Shown here piece after piece: positions 19,764-28,481 of a stretch of 64,000 bases of DNA. How positions within the stretch are numbered: position 1 is the first letter of the stretch; every line of letters begins with the position of its first letter. The DNA comes from Vreelandella maris (GTDB taxonomy: Bacteria; Pseudomonadota; Gammaproteobacteria; Pseudomonadales; Halomonadaceae): the NCBI RefSeq assembly GCF_013371085.1, contig NZ_JABWCV010000011.1, positions 100,980-164,979 of the forward strand, in the 5' to 3' direction. The notes under the pieces are model-generated. The model saw only the letters and a program-made list of their open reading frames with translations, did no database searches and was not told the origin of the DNA. A program made the position numbers and the translations under genes.

Positions 19764-19786
19764 GTTACTGCGTTGCTGCTTGGCGA

Positions 19787-20977
19787 TTAGTCGTTAACAG
19801 CGGCAATCGCTTTGGCCAAGTAGGGGAGATTCTCGTGGGAGAAGCCCGCTACGTTGGCGCGACCCGAGCGCACCATGTAGATACCAAACTCGTCACGCAG
19901 GCGATCGACCTGTTCCGGCGTTAAGCCGGTGTAGGAGAACATGCCACGCTGCTCAGCAACGCAGGCGTACTTCTCGTCCAGTCCGTAGGGCTTCAGTGCT
20001 TCCACAAAGTCGCGGCGCAGGGTATTGATGCGATCACGCATTTCGGTGAGTTCTTCACGCCACATCTCGGTCAGTTCGGCGTCGTGGAGAATTTCGCTGA
20101 CGATAGAGCCGCCGTGAGCGGGCGGGTTCGAGTAGTTCTCACGGGCAACGATGGCGACTTGAGAGCGGATGTTGTCCATCTGCTCGTTATTTTTGGCCAC
20201 CATGATCAAGCAACCGGTACGCTCGCAGTAAATACCAAAGTTTTTAGAGCATGAGCTGGTGATGATCGCTTCATCAAGGTTCTCTGCCAGCAGGCGCACG
20301 CCATAAGCATCTTCATCCAGACCTTCGCCAAAGCCTTGATAGGCGAAATCGATCAGCGGAAGCAGCTTGCGTTCACGCACGATTTCCAGCACTTCCTGCC
20401 ACTGGTCATGGGAAAGATCAAAACCGGTAGGGTTATGGCAGCAGGCGTGTAGCACCACCACATCACCTTCAGGAATGCTTTTCAGCGCTGACCGCATGCC
20501 GTCAAAGTCGAGACGGTTGTCGGGGTCAACGTAAGGGTACTTGTGCAGCTCAATACCAGCTGCCGTAAAAATGCCGTGGTGGTTCGGCCATGTCGGGTCA
20601 CTTACCCAGATACCCTTACCCGGCAGCTGTGTGGCAATAAAATCTGCAGCCAAGCGCAGCGCGCCGGTACCGCCTGGTGATTGGGTGGCGCTGGCACGAT
20701 TGGCTTTTAAGACGGATGAATCAGCGCCAAAAACCATGGGCAGCACGACTTCGCCATAGCTAGGCGCGCCGTGAGAACCGATATAGGTTTTTGTCGTTTC
20801 GTTTTTGAGCAGGCGAGCTTCTGCTTCCTTAACAGCGCGCATTACCGGCGTATTGCCTTGGGTATCACGGTAAACACCGACACCTAAATCCACTTTTTGC
20901 GGGTTGGTATCTTTTTTGAAAGCTTCGATCAGCCCGAGAATGGCGTCTCCTGGGACTCGCTCAATATGCTCAAACAT
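19787..20977 (-). CDS. Aromatic-amino-acid/aspartate aminotransferase
   Basis: This class I PLP aminotransferase of the aspartate/tyrosine type moves amino groups between aromatic amino acids or aspartate and 2-oxoglutarate. Its 396 residues match E. coli TyrB/AspC. The PLP lysine is in SSCSKNFGIYCERTG near residue 246, and HACCHNPTGFD near 178 is the family cofactor stretch. It abuts phhB with no spacing, like phhC in Pseudomonas phhABC, so tyrosine/phenylalanine use is likely. Its ribosome site GAGGT lies in the end of phhB. A terminator follows. Confidence 0.9.
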   Translation of the reverse strand: MFEHIERVPGDAILGLIEAFKKDTNPQKVDLGVGVYRDTQGNTPVMRAVKEAEARLLKNETTKTYIGSHGAPSYGEVVLPMVFGADSSVLKANRASATQSPGGTGALRLAADFIATQLPGKGIWVSDPTWPNHHGIFTAAGIELHKYPYVDPDNRLDFDGMRSALKSIPEGDVVVLHACCHNPTGFDLSHDQWQEVLEIVRERKLLPLIDFAYQGFGEGLDEDAYGVRLLAENLDEAIITSSCSKNFGIYCERTGCLIMVAKNNEQMDNIRSQVAIVARENYSNPPAHGGSIVSEILHDAELTEMWREELTEMRDRINTLRRDFVEALKPYGLDEKYACVAEQRGMFSYTGLTPEQVDRLRDEFGIYMVRSGRANVAGFSHENLPYLAKAIAAVND

Positions 20978-21316
20978 TTATTCGGCTACCTCGTCGGTTC
21001 TGGCGGCAAGAATGAAGTCATTTAGATGCAGGCCTTTAATAGCATGAGACCACCACGTGACGGTGGCTTTGCCCCACTCTGTGGTAATAACGGGGTGGTG
21101 GCCAGCCTGCTCTGCAATATCACCAACGCGTTGGGTGAATGCCAATGCGCTGGCGAAGTCGCGAAATGTAAAACTCCGTGACAGCTTCATGATGCCATCG
21201 TGCTCGACAATCTGCCACTGGCTGAGGCTTTTTAGCCGCTCTTGGGCTTCTCCTAAGCTTAGCGGCTGAGCATTTTTACCGCAGGGTTCGCAGGTAGATT
21301 CAGCGAGCGTTGCCAT
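20978..21316 (-). CDS. phhB: 4a-hydroxytetrahydrobiopterin dehydratase
   Basis: PhhB dehydrates the 4a-carbinolamine formed by phenylalanine hydroxylase, recycling the pterin cofactor. The 112-residue protein has the dehydratase signature GHHPVITTEW...SHAIKGLH at about residues 71-96. ATG has a GAGGAG ribosome site. It lies directly before the aminotransferase. No phenylalanine hydroxylase gene (phhA) is in the window; the next gene upstream is a diguanylate cyclase, so phhA must be elsewhere or absent. Confidence 0.92.
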   Translation of the reverse strand: MATLAESTCEPCGKNAQPLSLGEAQERLKSLSQWQIVEHDGIMKLSRSFTFRDFASALAFTQRVGDIAEQAGHHPVITTEWGKATVTWWSHAIKGLHLNDFILAARTDEVAE

Positions 21317-21346
21317 CTTTTTGCTCCTCTAGCGGGGTATTTCTTA

Positions 21347-22249
21347 CTAGCGTAGAAGGCAAACGCAGTCGCGACCAATATCCTTGGCGTTATACAGCGC
21401 TTGGTCGGCCCGTTCGATCAAACTCGTAAGAGGCTCGCCACAACGAAATTCGGCAATTCCGATGCTTAGTGTTACCTGGCCAGCACCCATGCCGAAGTCG
21501 TACACACTGATGGCATGGCGTATTCGGTCGGCAAGTGTATGGCAATGCTGCAGCGATGTGAGCGGCAGCACGACCATAAACTCTTCTCCGCCCAGGCGGG
21601 CGATCATGTCTTCACAGCGCAGTAGTGACTGCGCTTGTGTCGCCAACTGTTTGAGCACGTCATCACCGTGCAAATGGCCCCAGCGGTCGTTAAGGCGTTT
21701 AAAATGATCGATATCGATCATCATGATGGAGAGCGGCGTGCCATGGCGGGTGCTAAGTGAGGCTATATTAGTTAAATGCACCATCAATTTGCGCCGATTG
21801 GGTAACTCTGTGAGCGGGTCTGTATCGCATAGCTTGCGAAGCCGCTGCTCCTCGGAGACCTGGTCGTTAATGTCCATCATTATGCCGTTCCACTGCACTC
21901 CATCCACGACCGTCTTTGGTCGTGCGCTCACCGCAATCCAGTGAGGTTTTTCTTTCGGGAACGGTAGTAGAAAGCGGGTCGTCAGCGGCAGCATCCAGCG
22001 TGCTGAACGTTCGATCGCTGACATGATTTTGGGGTGATCATTGCCCGTTAATTGCTCAACCAACTCACCAGCATTTTGTGCGAGCAGGTCTCGGTCAATA
22101 TGTTTGAGAGCCACACCGCCACCCTCTATATAGGGGAAGCGCATATGACCGTTACGAGCGCGGTGTAATTGAAAGATGACGCCAGGAATGTGGGGTATCA
22201 AGTGGTCAGCGCTGATTCGCTGGGGTGCGTCTATATCATTCACGGGCAT
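21347..22249 (-). CDS. PAS-GGDEF diguanylate cyclase
   Basis: This protein is predicted to make cyclic di-GMP from two GTP. The 300-residue form starts at the ATG at 22249, which has GGAGA at good distance; an ATG at 22267 is an alternative. The N-terminal half (about 15-130) looks like a PAS sensor fold. The GGDEF domain follows with DTDPLTELPNRRKL near 143 and the active-site GGEEF near residue 220. RCED five residues before it matches the RxxD inhibitory site, so product feedback is expected. No membrane segment or signal peptide is seen, so it is cytoplasmic. The input signal is unknown. Confidence 0.9.
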   Translation of the reverse strand: MPVNDIDAPQRISADHLIPHIPGVIFQLHRARNGHMRFPYIEGGGVALKHIDRDLLAQNAGELVEQLTGNDHPKIMSAIERSARWMLPLTTRFLLPFPKEKPHWIAVSARPKTVVDGVQWNGIMMDINDQVSEEQRLRKLCDTDPLTELPNRRKLMVHLTNIASLSTRHGTPLSIMMIDIDHFKRLNDRWGHLHGDDVLKQLATQAQSLLRCEDMIARLGGEEFMVVLPLTSLQHCHTLADRIRHAISVYDFGMGAGQVTLSIGIAEFRCGEPLTSLIERADQALYNAKDIGRDCVCLLR

Positions 22250-22267
22250 GCGTGAATCTCCAAGCAT

Positions 22268-22495
22268 ATGCCAATTTAATTTTGGTCGTGAAGATTAGCG
22301 CTATTTACGTAATCAGTATGTAAGTAATTTCAGGCAATATGGTTAAAATTTATATTTTTTAAGAATATACATATTATTTTATAAAATATAAAAAAGTTGA
22401 ATTCTAAGCAATAGTCGATGCGTTATTGGCATTTAGTGATAAAATTAATTACTTTTTTGCATATTAAAAAACTTTTTTATTCCTGAGGTGGTTTC
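22268..22495. other. AT-rich divergent intergenic region
   Basis: This gap between the diguanylate cyclase and the methyltransferase gene is far richer in A and T than its surroundings, with runs such as TTTTAAGAATATAC and TATTTTATAAAATATAAAAAA. It should hold promoters for both divergent genes. Many TATAAT-like boxes are possible, so none is singled out. A nucleoid protein such as H-NS/MvaT could bind here; that is inference. Confidence 0.6.
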
Positions 22496-23317
22496 TTGGA
22501 AGAAGCACGAGAGCAAATGTCTCGCTCATATGGCTTGGTCAGTTTAGTGGGGGCAGGCCCCGGCGATCCCGAGCTATTAACGCTCAAAGCATATAAGCGG
22601 CTGCAGTCTGCTGAAGTCGTGCTATATGACCGCTTAGTCAGCGATGAGATTGTTGCGTTTATACCCGCGCAAGCGCAGCGTTTTTATGTCGGCAAAGCGC
22701 GCTCGCAGCACAGCGTTCCTCAAGATGGTATTAACCAAGCGCTAGTAAAATGGGCGCAGCAAGGTAAGCGCGTTGTTCGCCTCAAAGGCGGCGATCCGTT
22801 TATTTTTGGCCGCGGAGGCGAAGAGCTTGAGGCCCTGGTGGCGGCGCACATTAGTGTGGAAGTTATACCGGGAGTAACCGCGGCATCGGGCTGTGCGGCG
22901 TATGCGGGAATACCGCTGACCCATCGCGATCATGCCCAGTCGGTGCGCTTTGTGACCGGACATTTGCAGCAAGGCGAGTGTGATCTTGATTGGGATGCGC
23001 TCGCGCGGCCTGGGCAAACGTTGGTTTTTTACATGGGGTTGGGTAGCGTAAATGTGATTAGCCAGGCGTTGATTAAGCACGGCTTAGCGCCGGAAACACC
23101 GCTTGCCTTGATTGAGCAAGGAACAACGCGCCAACAGCAAACTCATATTGGGTGTTTGTCAGCGCTTCCAGCTACTTTCTTGGCGGGCCACATTAAACCG
23201 CCTACGCTGCTAATAGTGGGAAGTGTGGTGTCGCTGCACACGACGCTCAGTTGGTTTGATGTGCACAATGGACAAGCATCAGGCTTCTATGAGGGTAAAC
23301 ACCCCCCTTCAGCTTAA
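22496..23317 (+). CDS. cobA: Uroporphyrinogen-III C-methyltransferase
   Basis: SUMT adds two methyl groups from S-adenosylmethionine to uroporphyrinogen III, giving precorrin-2 for sirohaem or cobalamin. The family motifs are SLVGAGPGDPELLTLKA near residue 16, YDRLVS near 42 and GRGGEE near 104, followed by IPGVTAASGCAAYAGIPLTHR, here split for length. The 273-residue start is TTG at 22496, supported by GAGGTGG five bases upstream; ATG at 22517 is the alternative. It is a single-domain enzyme, not a CysG fusion. No nitrite reductase or cobalamin genes adjoin it. Confidence 0.92.
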   Translation: MEEAREQMSRSYGLVSLVGAGPGDPELLTLKAYKRLQSAEVVLYDRLVSDEIVAFIPAQAQRFYVGKARSQHSVPQDGINQALVKWAQQGKRVVRLKGGDPFIFGRGGEELEALVAAHISVEVIPGVTAASGCAAYAGIPLTHRDHAQSVRFVTGHLQQGECDLDWDALARPGQTLVFYMGLGSVNVISQALIKHGLAPETPLALIEQGTTRQQQTHIGCLSALPATFLAGHIKPPTLLIVGSVVSLHTTLSWFDVHNGQASGFYEGKHPPSA

Positions 23318-23458
23318 CGTGATTTATCATAGAGGGTGGTGGTAACGTTACAGCAACATTTATATACGATTGTTACTAACAGACTGGCTAGATACAGTGA
23401 GCTGTGTATGCTGAAAGGGAGAACATCCACGGCTAGCGCATTACAAATGCAATTGATT

Positions 23459-23489
23459 ACGTTAGCTTGGCCAACGTTAGCTTAGACCA
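23459..23489 (+). repeat. Tandem repeat in the leader of the coiled-coil gene
   Basis: ACGTTAGCTTGGCCA is followed at once by ACGTTAGCTTAGACCA, a 15/16-bp imperfect tandem duplication ending 14 bp before the start codon. A GTAACGTTAC palindrome lies further upstream near 23342. The function is not recognised. Confidence 0.5.
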
Positions 23490-23503
23490 AAGAGGAACGC
23501 ATA

Positions 23504-24793
23504 ATGTCAGAAACAAATAATACGGATCACCCGACACCGGCCAACAAGCCGGAGCCAGCCAAAAAGACAGAGCCGGCTAAAAAGACGGATATGAAAACTC
23601 TCTTTCAAGATAACCGAGTAAAAGCGATTGCAGGGATCGCTGCTATTGCGGTTGTCTGGGCGATTATGGCGCAGTCTAACGCAGGCTCTCGCCAGGATCG
23701 CGTCGATAGCTTAGAAGAGCAGCTCGCTAGCGTTGAGCAAGAAAACAGCCAAATGAGCCAGCGCATTAGCGAAATAGAGGAAGCTGAAACCAATTTAGCC
23801 GCGCTGCAAGAGGAAATGGCGTCTCTTGAGGCTCAGCAGCAAGAGGCCAATTCTTCGCTCGAGAGTGCTCAAACCAATGTCAGCGATGTGCAGTCGCGGT
23901 TAGAAGAACTTGAATCCGAGCGAAATGCGCTAGAAGAAGAAATCGCCTCTCTTAATGAGCAGATAGAGAGCGCTGACAGTGAGATGAGCGCGCTGCGTGA
24001 AGAGCGCGACGAGATCATCAGCACTCGCGATGAGGCGGAAAGTACTCTCCAGCAAGTTGAAGAAGCGCGTTCTAGCGCTGAAGAAGCTCGTCAGGAGGCT
24101 GAAGCCGCCCGTCAAGAAGCCGAGGAGCAGCGCCAACAAGCGGTTGAAGAGCTGGGCAGCATGGAAGAGGAGCTGTCAGGGCTAGAAGAGCAGATTAGCC
24201 AGTCAAATGAACAGCTAAGCGGTTTAGAAGAGGAAATCTCAACTGCCCAAAGCGAGCTTGATGAACTAAAAAGCGAGCGTGATTCCATCACTAGCGAACG
24301 CGATGAGCTGCAAAATGAAGTGGATTCGCTAACGGCGCTTCGCGAAGAGGAAGAGCAGAGCTTGAGCGACGTGCGTACCGAGCTCGATGACGTCATGGTC
24401 GCTTTAGAGATGGGCCGTGAGGAAGTGTCGAGCGTTGAGAATGATATTGAAGAGCGTGAGAGCCAACTAGAGCGCTTAGAGAGTCAGCTTGGTGAATGGC
24501 GCGATGAGCTTTCCACACTAGACAGCCGTTTGGCCGACGCTGAGGAGTCTGCTGGTGAAGCCACTTCTTCTTCCCAGAGCAGCGGTTCAGAAAGTGGCTC
24601 GTCAGAAAGCGGTTCGTCTGAAGACAGCTCTTCAGACGACGGCGCTTCAGACGATGGCTCTTCAAATAGTGGTTCTTCAAATGACAGCTCTGCACAAGAG
24701 AATTCGTCAGAAGAAGCGTCTAGCAATGGCGATGAGAGCGCCAACGATAGCGATGGTGGTAGTGAGGAAGCACAGCAAAACGCTGCTGGCTAA
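23504..24793 (+). CDS. Membrane-anchored coiled-coil protein of unknown function
   Basis: This 429-residue protein is not recognised as a named family. In order it shows a Lys/Pro-rich cytoplasmic start with two EPAKKT repeats (about 15-27), one membrane helix at about 40-56 (IAGIAAIAVVWAIMA), a long Glu/Gln-rich heptad region at about 62-345 typical of a parallel coiled coil, and a Ser/Asp/Gly-rich tail from about 350. The topology is probably N-in with the coil in the periplasm. Many coiled coils match each other by composition only, so any database name should be treated with care. It has a GAGGAAC ribosome site and its own terminator, so it is a single-gene unit. Confidence 0.8.
   Translation: MSETNNTDHPTPANKPEPAKKTEPAKKTDMKTLFQDNRVKAIAGIAAIAVVWAIMAQSNAGSRQDRVDSLEEQLASVEQENSQMSQRISEIEEAETNLAALQEEMASLEAQQQEANSSLESAQTNVSDVQSRLEELESERNALEEEIASLNEQIESADSEMSALREERDEIISTRDEAESTLQQVEEARSSAEEARQEAEAARQEAEEQRQQAVEELGSMEEELSGLEEQISQSNEQLSGLEEEISTAQSELDELKSERDSITSERDELQNEVDSLTALREEEEQSLSDVRTELDDVMVALEMGREEVSSVENDIEERESQLERLESQLGEWRDELSTLDSRLADAEESAGEATSSSQSSGSESGSSESGSSEDSSSDDGASDDGSSNSGSSNDSSAQENSSEEASSNGDESANDSDGGSEEAQQNAAG
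24577..24716 (+). repeat. Ser/Asp/Gly low-complexity coding repeat
   Basis: Degenerate 9-12 bp units built on TCT/TCA-(GGC/GAC) encode the tail SSSQSSGSESGSSESGSSED and onward. Such tracts can change length by slippage. The opposite strand is open over the same stretch only because of this composition. Confidence 0.6.
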
Positions 24794-24832
24794 TAGTGAA
24801 AAGCGGTAACGCTGTAGACTAGCAACACGAGA

Positions 24833-24863
24833 GCGGATGTCGGGCAACCGGCATCCGCTTTTT
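24833..24863 (+). terminator. Terminator after the coiled-coil gene
   Basis: GCGGATG pairs with CATCCGC, extended by CGG/CCG, followed by TTTTT. Confidence 0.85.
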
Positions 24864-24944
24864 GTTTGCTGGTTTATGATTGAGCCCCCGAGGAGTATCA
24901 TTCACTCAACGTTAATTAAGTGCCTAAATGAGGAGTGCCATTGA

Positions 24945-25745
24945 ATGGATGGGGTTAAACATATTATTGCAGTGGCATCGGGTAAAGGTGGCGTGGGTAA
25001 ATCCACGGTCACCGTTAACTTGGCGTTAGCCTTGTCTGCGCAAGGATATCGTGTGGGTGTTCTTGATGCAGATATTTACGGCCCCAGTCAGGCTCAGATG
25101 CTGGGTGTTAAAGAGGGTGTACGCCCTCAAGCGGCTGCCAACGATAAATTTCTGCCGCTGGAAGCGCATGGCCTTCAAGCCATGTCGATGGCGTTTATGG
25201 TTAACACTCGCGAGCCAATGGTGTGGCGTGGTCCTATGGTGGTGGGGGCGTTTCAACAGATGCTGACGCAAACCCAATGGGACAATCTCGACTTTCTGTT
25301 GATCGACATGCCGCCGGGCACTGGCGATATCCAACTGACGCTGGCGCAGAAAGTGCCGGTGGCAGGCGCTGTGATCGTCACAACGCCGCAAGATATTGCG
25401 CTTTTAGATGCCCGCAAGGGGATCGAGATGTTCCGCAAGGTTAACGTGCCGGTACTGGGCGTAGTGGAAAATATGAGCCTTTACCACTGTGAAAACTGTG
25501 GCCATGAAGCGGCTATTTTTGGTACTGGTGGCGGAGATAACATCGCTCAAGAATACGATACCCAAGTGCTTGGACGGCTACCACTCACGCTCTCCATCCG
25601 TGAACTGACGGATTCAGGGCGCCCGAGTGTCATATCTGAACCTGAGGGGACGGTGAGCCAGACCTTTGCTACTATCGCCCAAAAAGTAGCCGAAGCGGTT
25701 AATGCCAATCAAGGCGATGGACCCACTATTTCCTTTAGCGAGTGA
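24945..25745 (+). CDS. apbC: Iron-sulfur cluster carrier ATPase Mrp/ApbC
   Basis: Mrp/ApbC proteins carry Fe-S clusters to apoproteins and need ATP hydrolysis. The deviant Walker A is SGKGGVGKST near residue 12, and the cluster-binding CENCG pair is near residue 180. At 266 residues it lacks the N-terminal DUF59-like domain present in E. coli Mrp (369 residues). The ATG at 24945 has GAGGAG upstream. dcd follows after 11 bp, a neighbour relation common in pseudomonads and halomonads. Confidence 0.93.
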   Translation: MDGVKHIIAVASGKGGVGKSTVTVNLALALSAQGYRVGVLDADIYGPSQAQMLGVKEGVRPQAAANDKFLPLEAHGLQAMSMAFMVNTREPMVWRGPMVVGAFQQMLTQTQWDNLDFLLIDMPPGTGDIQLTLAQKVPVAGAVIVTTPQDIALLDARKGIEMFRKVNVPVLGVVENMSLYHCENCGHEAAIFGTGGGDNIAQEYDTQVLGRLPLTLSIRELTDSGRPSVISEPEGTVSQTFATIAQKVAEAVNANQGDGPTISFSE

Positions 25746-25756
25746 AGAAGTAACAC

Positions 25757-26323
25757 ATGAGTATCAAATCTGATAATTGGATTCGCCGCATGGCCAAAAG
25801 CGATGCGATGATTGAGCCGTTTGAAGCCGAGCAAGTGCGTTATGTGAACGACCAACGCGTGATTTCTTACGGCACGTCAAGCTATGGCTATGACGTACGC
25901 TGCTCAGATGAATTTAAAGTCTTCACTAATATTCACTCAGCGATTGTTGATCCTAAAGCGTTTGATGCGAAAAGCTTCGTCGATATTAAAGGCGATGTTT
26001 GCGTTATACCGCCCAACTCTTTTGCACTGGCGCGTACGGTCGAGTACTTCCGGATTCCACGTAATGTGCTGACTATTTGCTTGGGAAAATCCACCTATGC
26101 GCGCTGTGGCATTATTGTCAATGTGACCCCGCTTGAGCCCGAGTGGGAAGGCCACGTGACACTAGAGTTTTCTAACACCACCAATCTGCCAGCGAAAATC
26201 TATGCCCATGAGGGTGTTGCGCAGATGTTGTTCTTAGAGTCCGATGAAGTGTGCGAAACGTCGTATAAAGACCGCGGAGGGAAGTACATGGGGCAGCGCG
26301 GTGTTACTTTGCCGCGCACCTAG
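25757..26323 (+). CDS. dcd: dCTP deaminase
   Basis: Dcd deaminates dCTP to dUTP, feeding thymidylate synthesis. The 188-residue protein matches the E. coli trimeric enzyme in length. Motifs include GKSTYARCG near residue 110 and [17 protein letters not shown] near 127, which holds the catalytic glutamate. It is cotranscribed with apbC and ends before a strong hairpin shared with the convergent purN. Confidence 0.96.
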   Translation: MSIKSDNWIRRMAKSDAMIEPFEAEQVRYVNDQRVISYGTSSYGYDVRCSDEFKVFTNIHSAIVDPKAFDAKSFVDIKGDVCVIPPNSFALARTVEYFRIPRNVLTICLGKSTYARCGIIVNVTPLEPEWEGHVTLEFSNTTNLPAKIYAHEGVAQMLFLESDEVCETSYKDRGGKYMGQRGVTLPRT

Positions 26324-26343
26324 CCTTACTGCTTTGCTGACAA

Positions 26344-26380
26344 AAAACGCCTGACGGTGGTAAAGCCGTCAGGCGTTTCT
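26344..26380. terminator. Bidirectional terminator between dcd and purN
   Basis: AAACGCCTGACGG pairs with CCGTCAGGCGTTT around an 8-base loop. T-runs flank both sides, so it can end both convergent transcripts. Confidence 0.85.
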
Positions 26381-26424
26381 ATTTCAAACTGAGTGAACAG
26401 TCATTTCCGGCTAGAAAGCATTCA

Positions 26425-27192
26425 TTAGTCCTGCTGTTCGTCATCCAGCTCTGTGTCCCACTCCTCATCCAGCTCTTCAGCCGCGTCGGCGTGAGAAAGG
26501 CGCATTCCATGCTCGGGTAACAGATGACCGTCCATTTTGGCGCCTTCGGCGCTGAACTGCAGTCGGCCTTCCAAAAACCACTGCACTGCAATCGGGTAGA
26601 GTAGATGCTCACGGGAACGCACTTTTTCCTGCAGTGTTTCCACCGTATCGTCAGGGCTGACCTGGAGCTCAGCTTGCAGCACGACGGGCCCACCATCCAG
26701 CTCTTCGGTGACAAAGTGCACGCTGCACCCATGGCTGGTAACGCCGGCTGCCAGGGCACGGGCGTGAGTATTAAGCCCTTGGTACTCGGGGAGCAGCGAA
26801 GGGTGAATATTCAGCATGCGACCTAAGAAACGCTGAACAAAACGAGGCGTCAAAATACGCATGAAGCCTGCCAGGACGATAAGATCCGGTTCATGGCGTT
26901 CAATGACTTTGATCAACGCGCCGTCATAAGCTTCACGGCTATCGTATTCGCGGTGGGGCAGGGCGACCGCTTCAATGCCCGCTTCGTGGGCCCGCTTTAG
27001 GCCGTAAGCATCCGCCACGTTCGAAATAACGGCAACAATCTCCCCGCCGCCGAGGCGGTCATGGGACTGCGCATCTATCAATGCCTGAAGGTTGCTGCCG
27101 CTACCCGAAACCAGTACCACGATGCGGCGAGCACCCAGGGGGTCTGGGGTTATATCTTTAATGGTATCGCTTTGGTAGTCCGTATTGGTCAT
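26425..27192 (-). CDS. purN: Phosphoribosylglycinamide formyltransferase
   Basis: PurN formylates GAR using 10-formyl-tetrahydrofolate in purine synthesis. The 255-residue protein is longer than E. coli PurN (212) because of about 20 extra N-terminal residues and an acidic C-terminal tail ending ELDDEQQD. The core shows [15 protein letters not shown] near residue 26, the catalytic Asn/His in [14 protein letters not shown] near 126 and the Asp in EELDGGPV. The ATG overlaps the purM stop by 4 bp (ATGA), so translation is coupled. The acidic tail fits a halophile. Confidence 0.95.
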   Translation of the reverse strand: MTNTDYQSDTIKDITPDPLGARRIVVLVSGSGSNLQALIDAQSHDRLGGGEIVAVISNVADAYGLKRAHEAGIEAVALPHREYDSREAYDGALIKVIERHEPDLIVLAGFMRILTPRFVQRFLGRMLNIHPSLLPEYQGLNTHARALAAGVTSHGCSVHFVTEELDGGPVVLQAELQVSPDDTVETLQEKVRSREHLLYPIAVQWFLEGRLQFSAEGAKMDGHLLPEHGMRLSHADAAEELDEEWDTELDDEQQD

Positions 27193-28256
27193 GCCGAGAG
27201 ATTCTCCAGAATGACGGCTTCCCCTTGGCGTTTGACGATCTGGCCAAGACGATAAACGGATTCGCCTTCGCCCTGCAGATGAGCGATGGCCTGCTCGGCC
27301 TGTTGCGCAGGCACGACAACGACCATGCCAATGCCGCAGTTAAGCACACGGTGCATTTCGGTTTCGTTGACGTTGCCCTGTGCCTGCAGCCAGTCAAATA
27401 CGGCAGGGCGCTGCCAACTATTAATATCAATATGAGCAGCGAGATCATCCGGTAGAACGCGGGGAATATTTTCCAGCAGACCGCCACCGGTAATGTGTGA
27501 CAGTGCGTGCACAGGGATGTCACTACCGCGCATTAACGAGAGCAGTGATTTCACATAAATGCGGGTGGGCGCCATTAATGCATTACCCAGGGACTTGCCG
27601 TCGATGTCAGTAGTCAATGAAGCGTTACTGACGTCGAGTATTTTGCGAATCAGCGAATAACCGTTGGAGTGCGGTCCTGAGGATGCAAGCCCCAGGATGA
27701 CATCACCTTCGGCCACTTTGCTGCCATCCAGAATGTCTGCTTTCTCAACTACGCCGACACAAAAACCAGCTAAATCGTAATCGCTGCCTTCGTACATGCC
27801 CGGCATTTCGGCCGTTTCACCACCGACCAGTGCACAGCCGGCCAGCTCGCAGCCAGCACCAATGCCGGTGACAACGTCAGCAGCAATATCCACATCAAGC
27901 TTACCCGTGGCATAGTAGTCAAGAAATAGTAATGGCTCGGCGCCAGCCACGATCAGATCGTTGACACACATCGCGACTAAGTCAATCCCAATCGTGTCGT
28001 GTTTGCCAAGATCCATCGCTAGGCGCAGTTTGGTGCCGACGCCATCGGTACCCGAGACAAGCACGGGTTGCCGATAGCCCGCCGGAATTTCACATAGCGC
28101 GCCAAAACCACCCAGCCCGCCCATGACTTCTGGGCGTGTGGTGCGTTTGGCAACGTGTTTGATGCGGTCAACCAGGGCATTACCGGCATCAATATCGACG
28201 CCTGCGTCCTTATAGCTGAGGGAAGGAGTAGCCGAAGAAGAGGAGGTCTCGGTCAT
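27189..28256 (-). CDS. purM: Phosphoribosylformylglycinamidine cyclo-ligase
   Basis: PurM closes the imidazole ring to AIR with ATP. The 355-residue form starts MTETSSSS at 28256, with AGGATC upstream; a longer reading frame to 28340 has no ribosome site. Visible motifs are [13 protein letters not shown] near residue 13, GTDGVGTKL near 65 and [11 protein letters not shown] near 148, typical of the PurM/SelD fold. It forms a two-gene operon with purN and is divergent from perM. Confidence 0.96.
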   Translation of the reverse strand: MTETSSSSATPSLSYKDAGVDIDAGNALVDRIKHVAKRTTRPEVMGGLGGFGALCEIPAGYRQPVLVSGTDGVGTKLRLAMDLGKHDTIGIDLVAMCVNDLIVAGAEPLLFLDYYATGKLDVDIAADVVTGIGAGCELAGCALVGGETAEMPGMYEGSDYDLAGFCVGVVEKADILDGSKVAEGDVILGLASSGPHSNGYSLIRKILDVSNASLTTDIDGKSLGNALMAPTRIYVKSLLSLMRGSDIPVHALSHITGGGLLENIPRVLPDDLAAHIDINSWQRPAVFDWLQAQGNVNETEMHRVLNCGIGMVVVVPAQQAEQAIAHLQGEGESVYRLGQIVKRQGEAVILENLSA

Positions 28257-28481
28257 GACAGATCCTGTGAAGCAATTAGCGGTGCTGGTAGTGCTGGCGA
28301 CAAAGCCAGTGCTGGGCTTAACTTGAGCGGATTGTAACACTCAGCGGCTCAGGTCGCACCGCTGTGACACATGATGAAAAGCATACGAGCAGCTTTTGTT
28401 CATATGCGGCATAGTAGTGGTAAGTAAAAATAGTAGCGTTTAATGAAAATGTTGATTTAAAGCCACGTTTGAGAGGGAACT

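Noticed and set aside
24393..24744. Minus-strand frames opposite the Ser/Asp tail of the coiled-coil protein
   Set aside because: They stay open only because of the low-complexity repeat on the plus strand.
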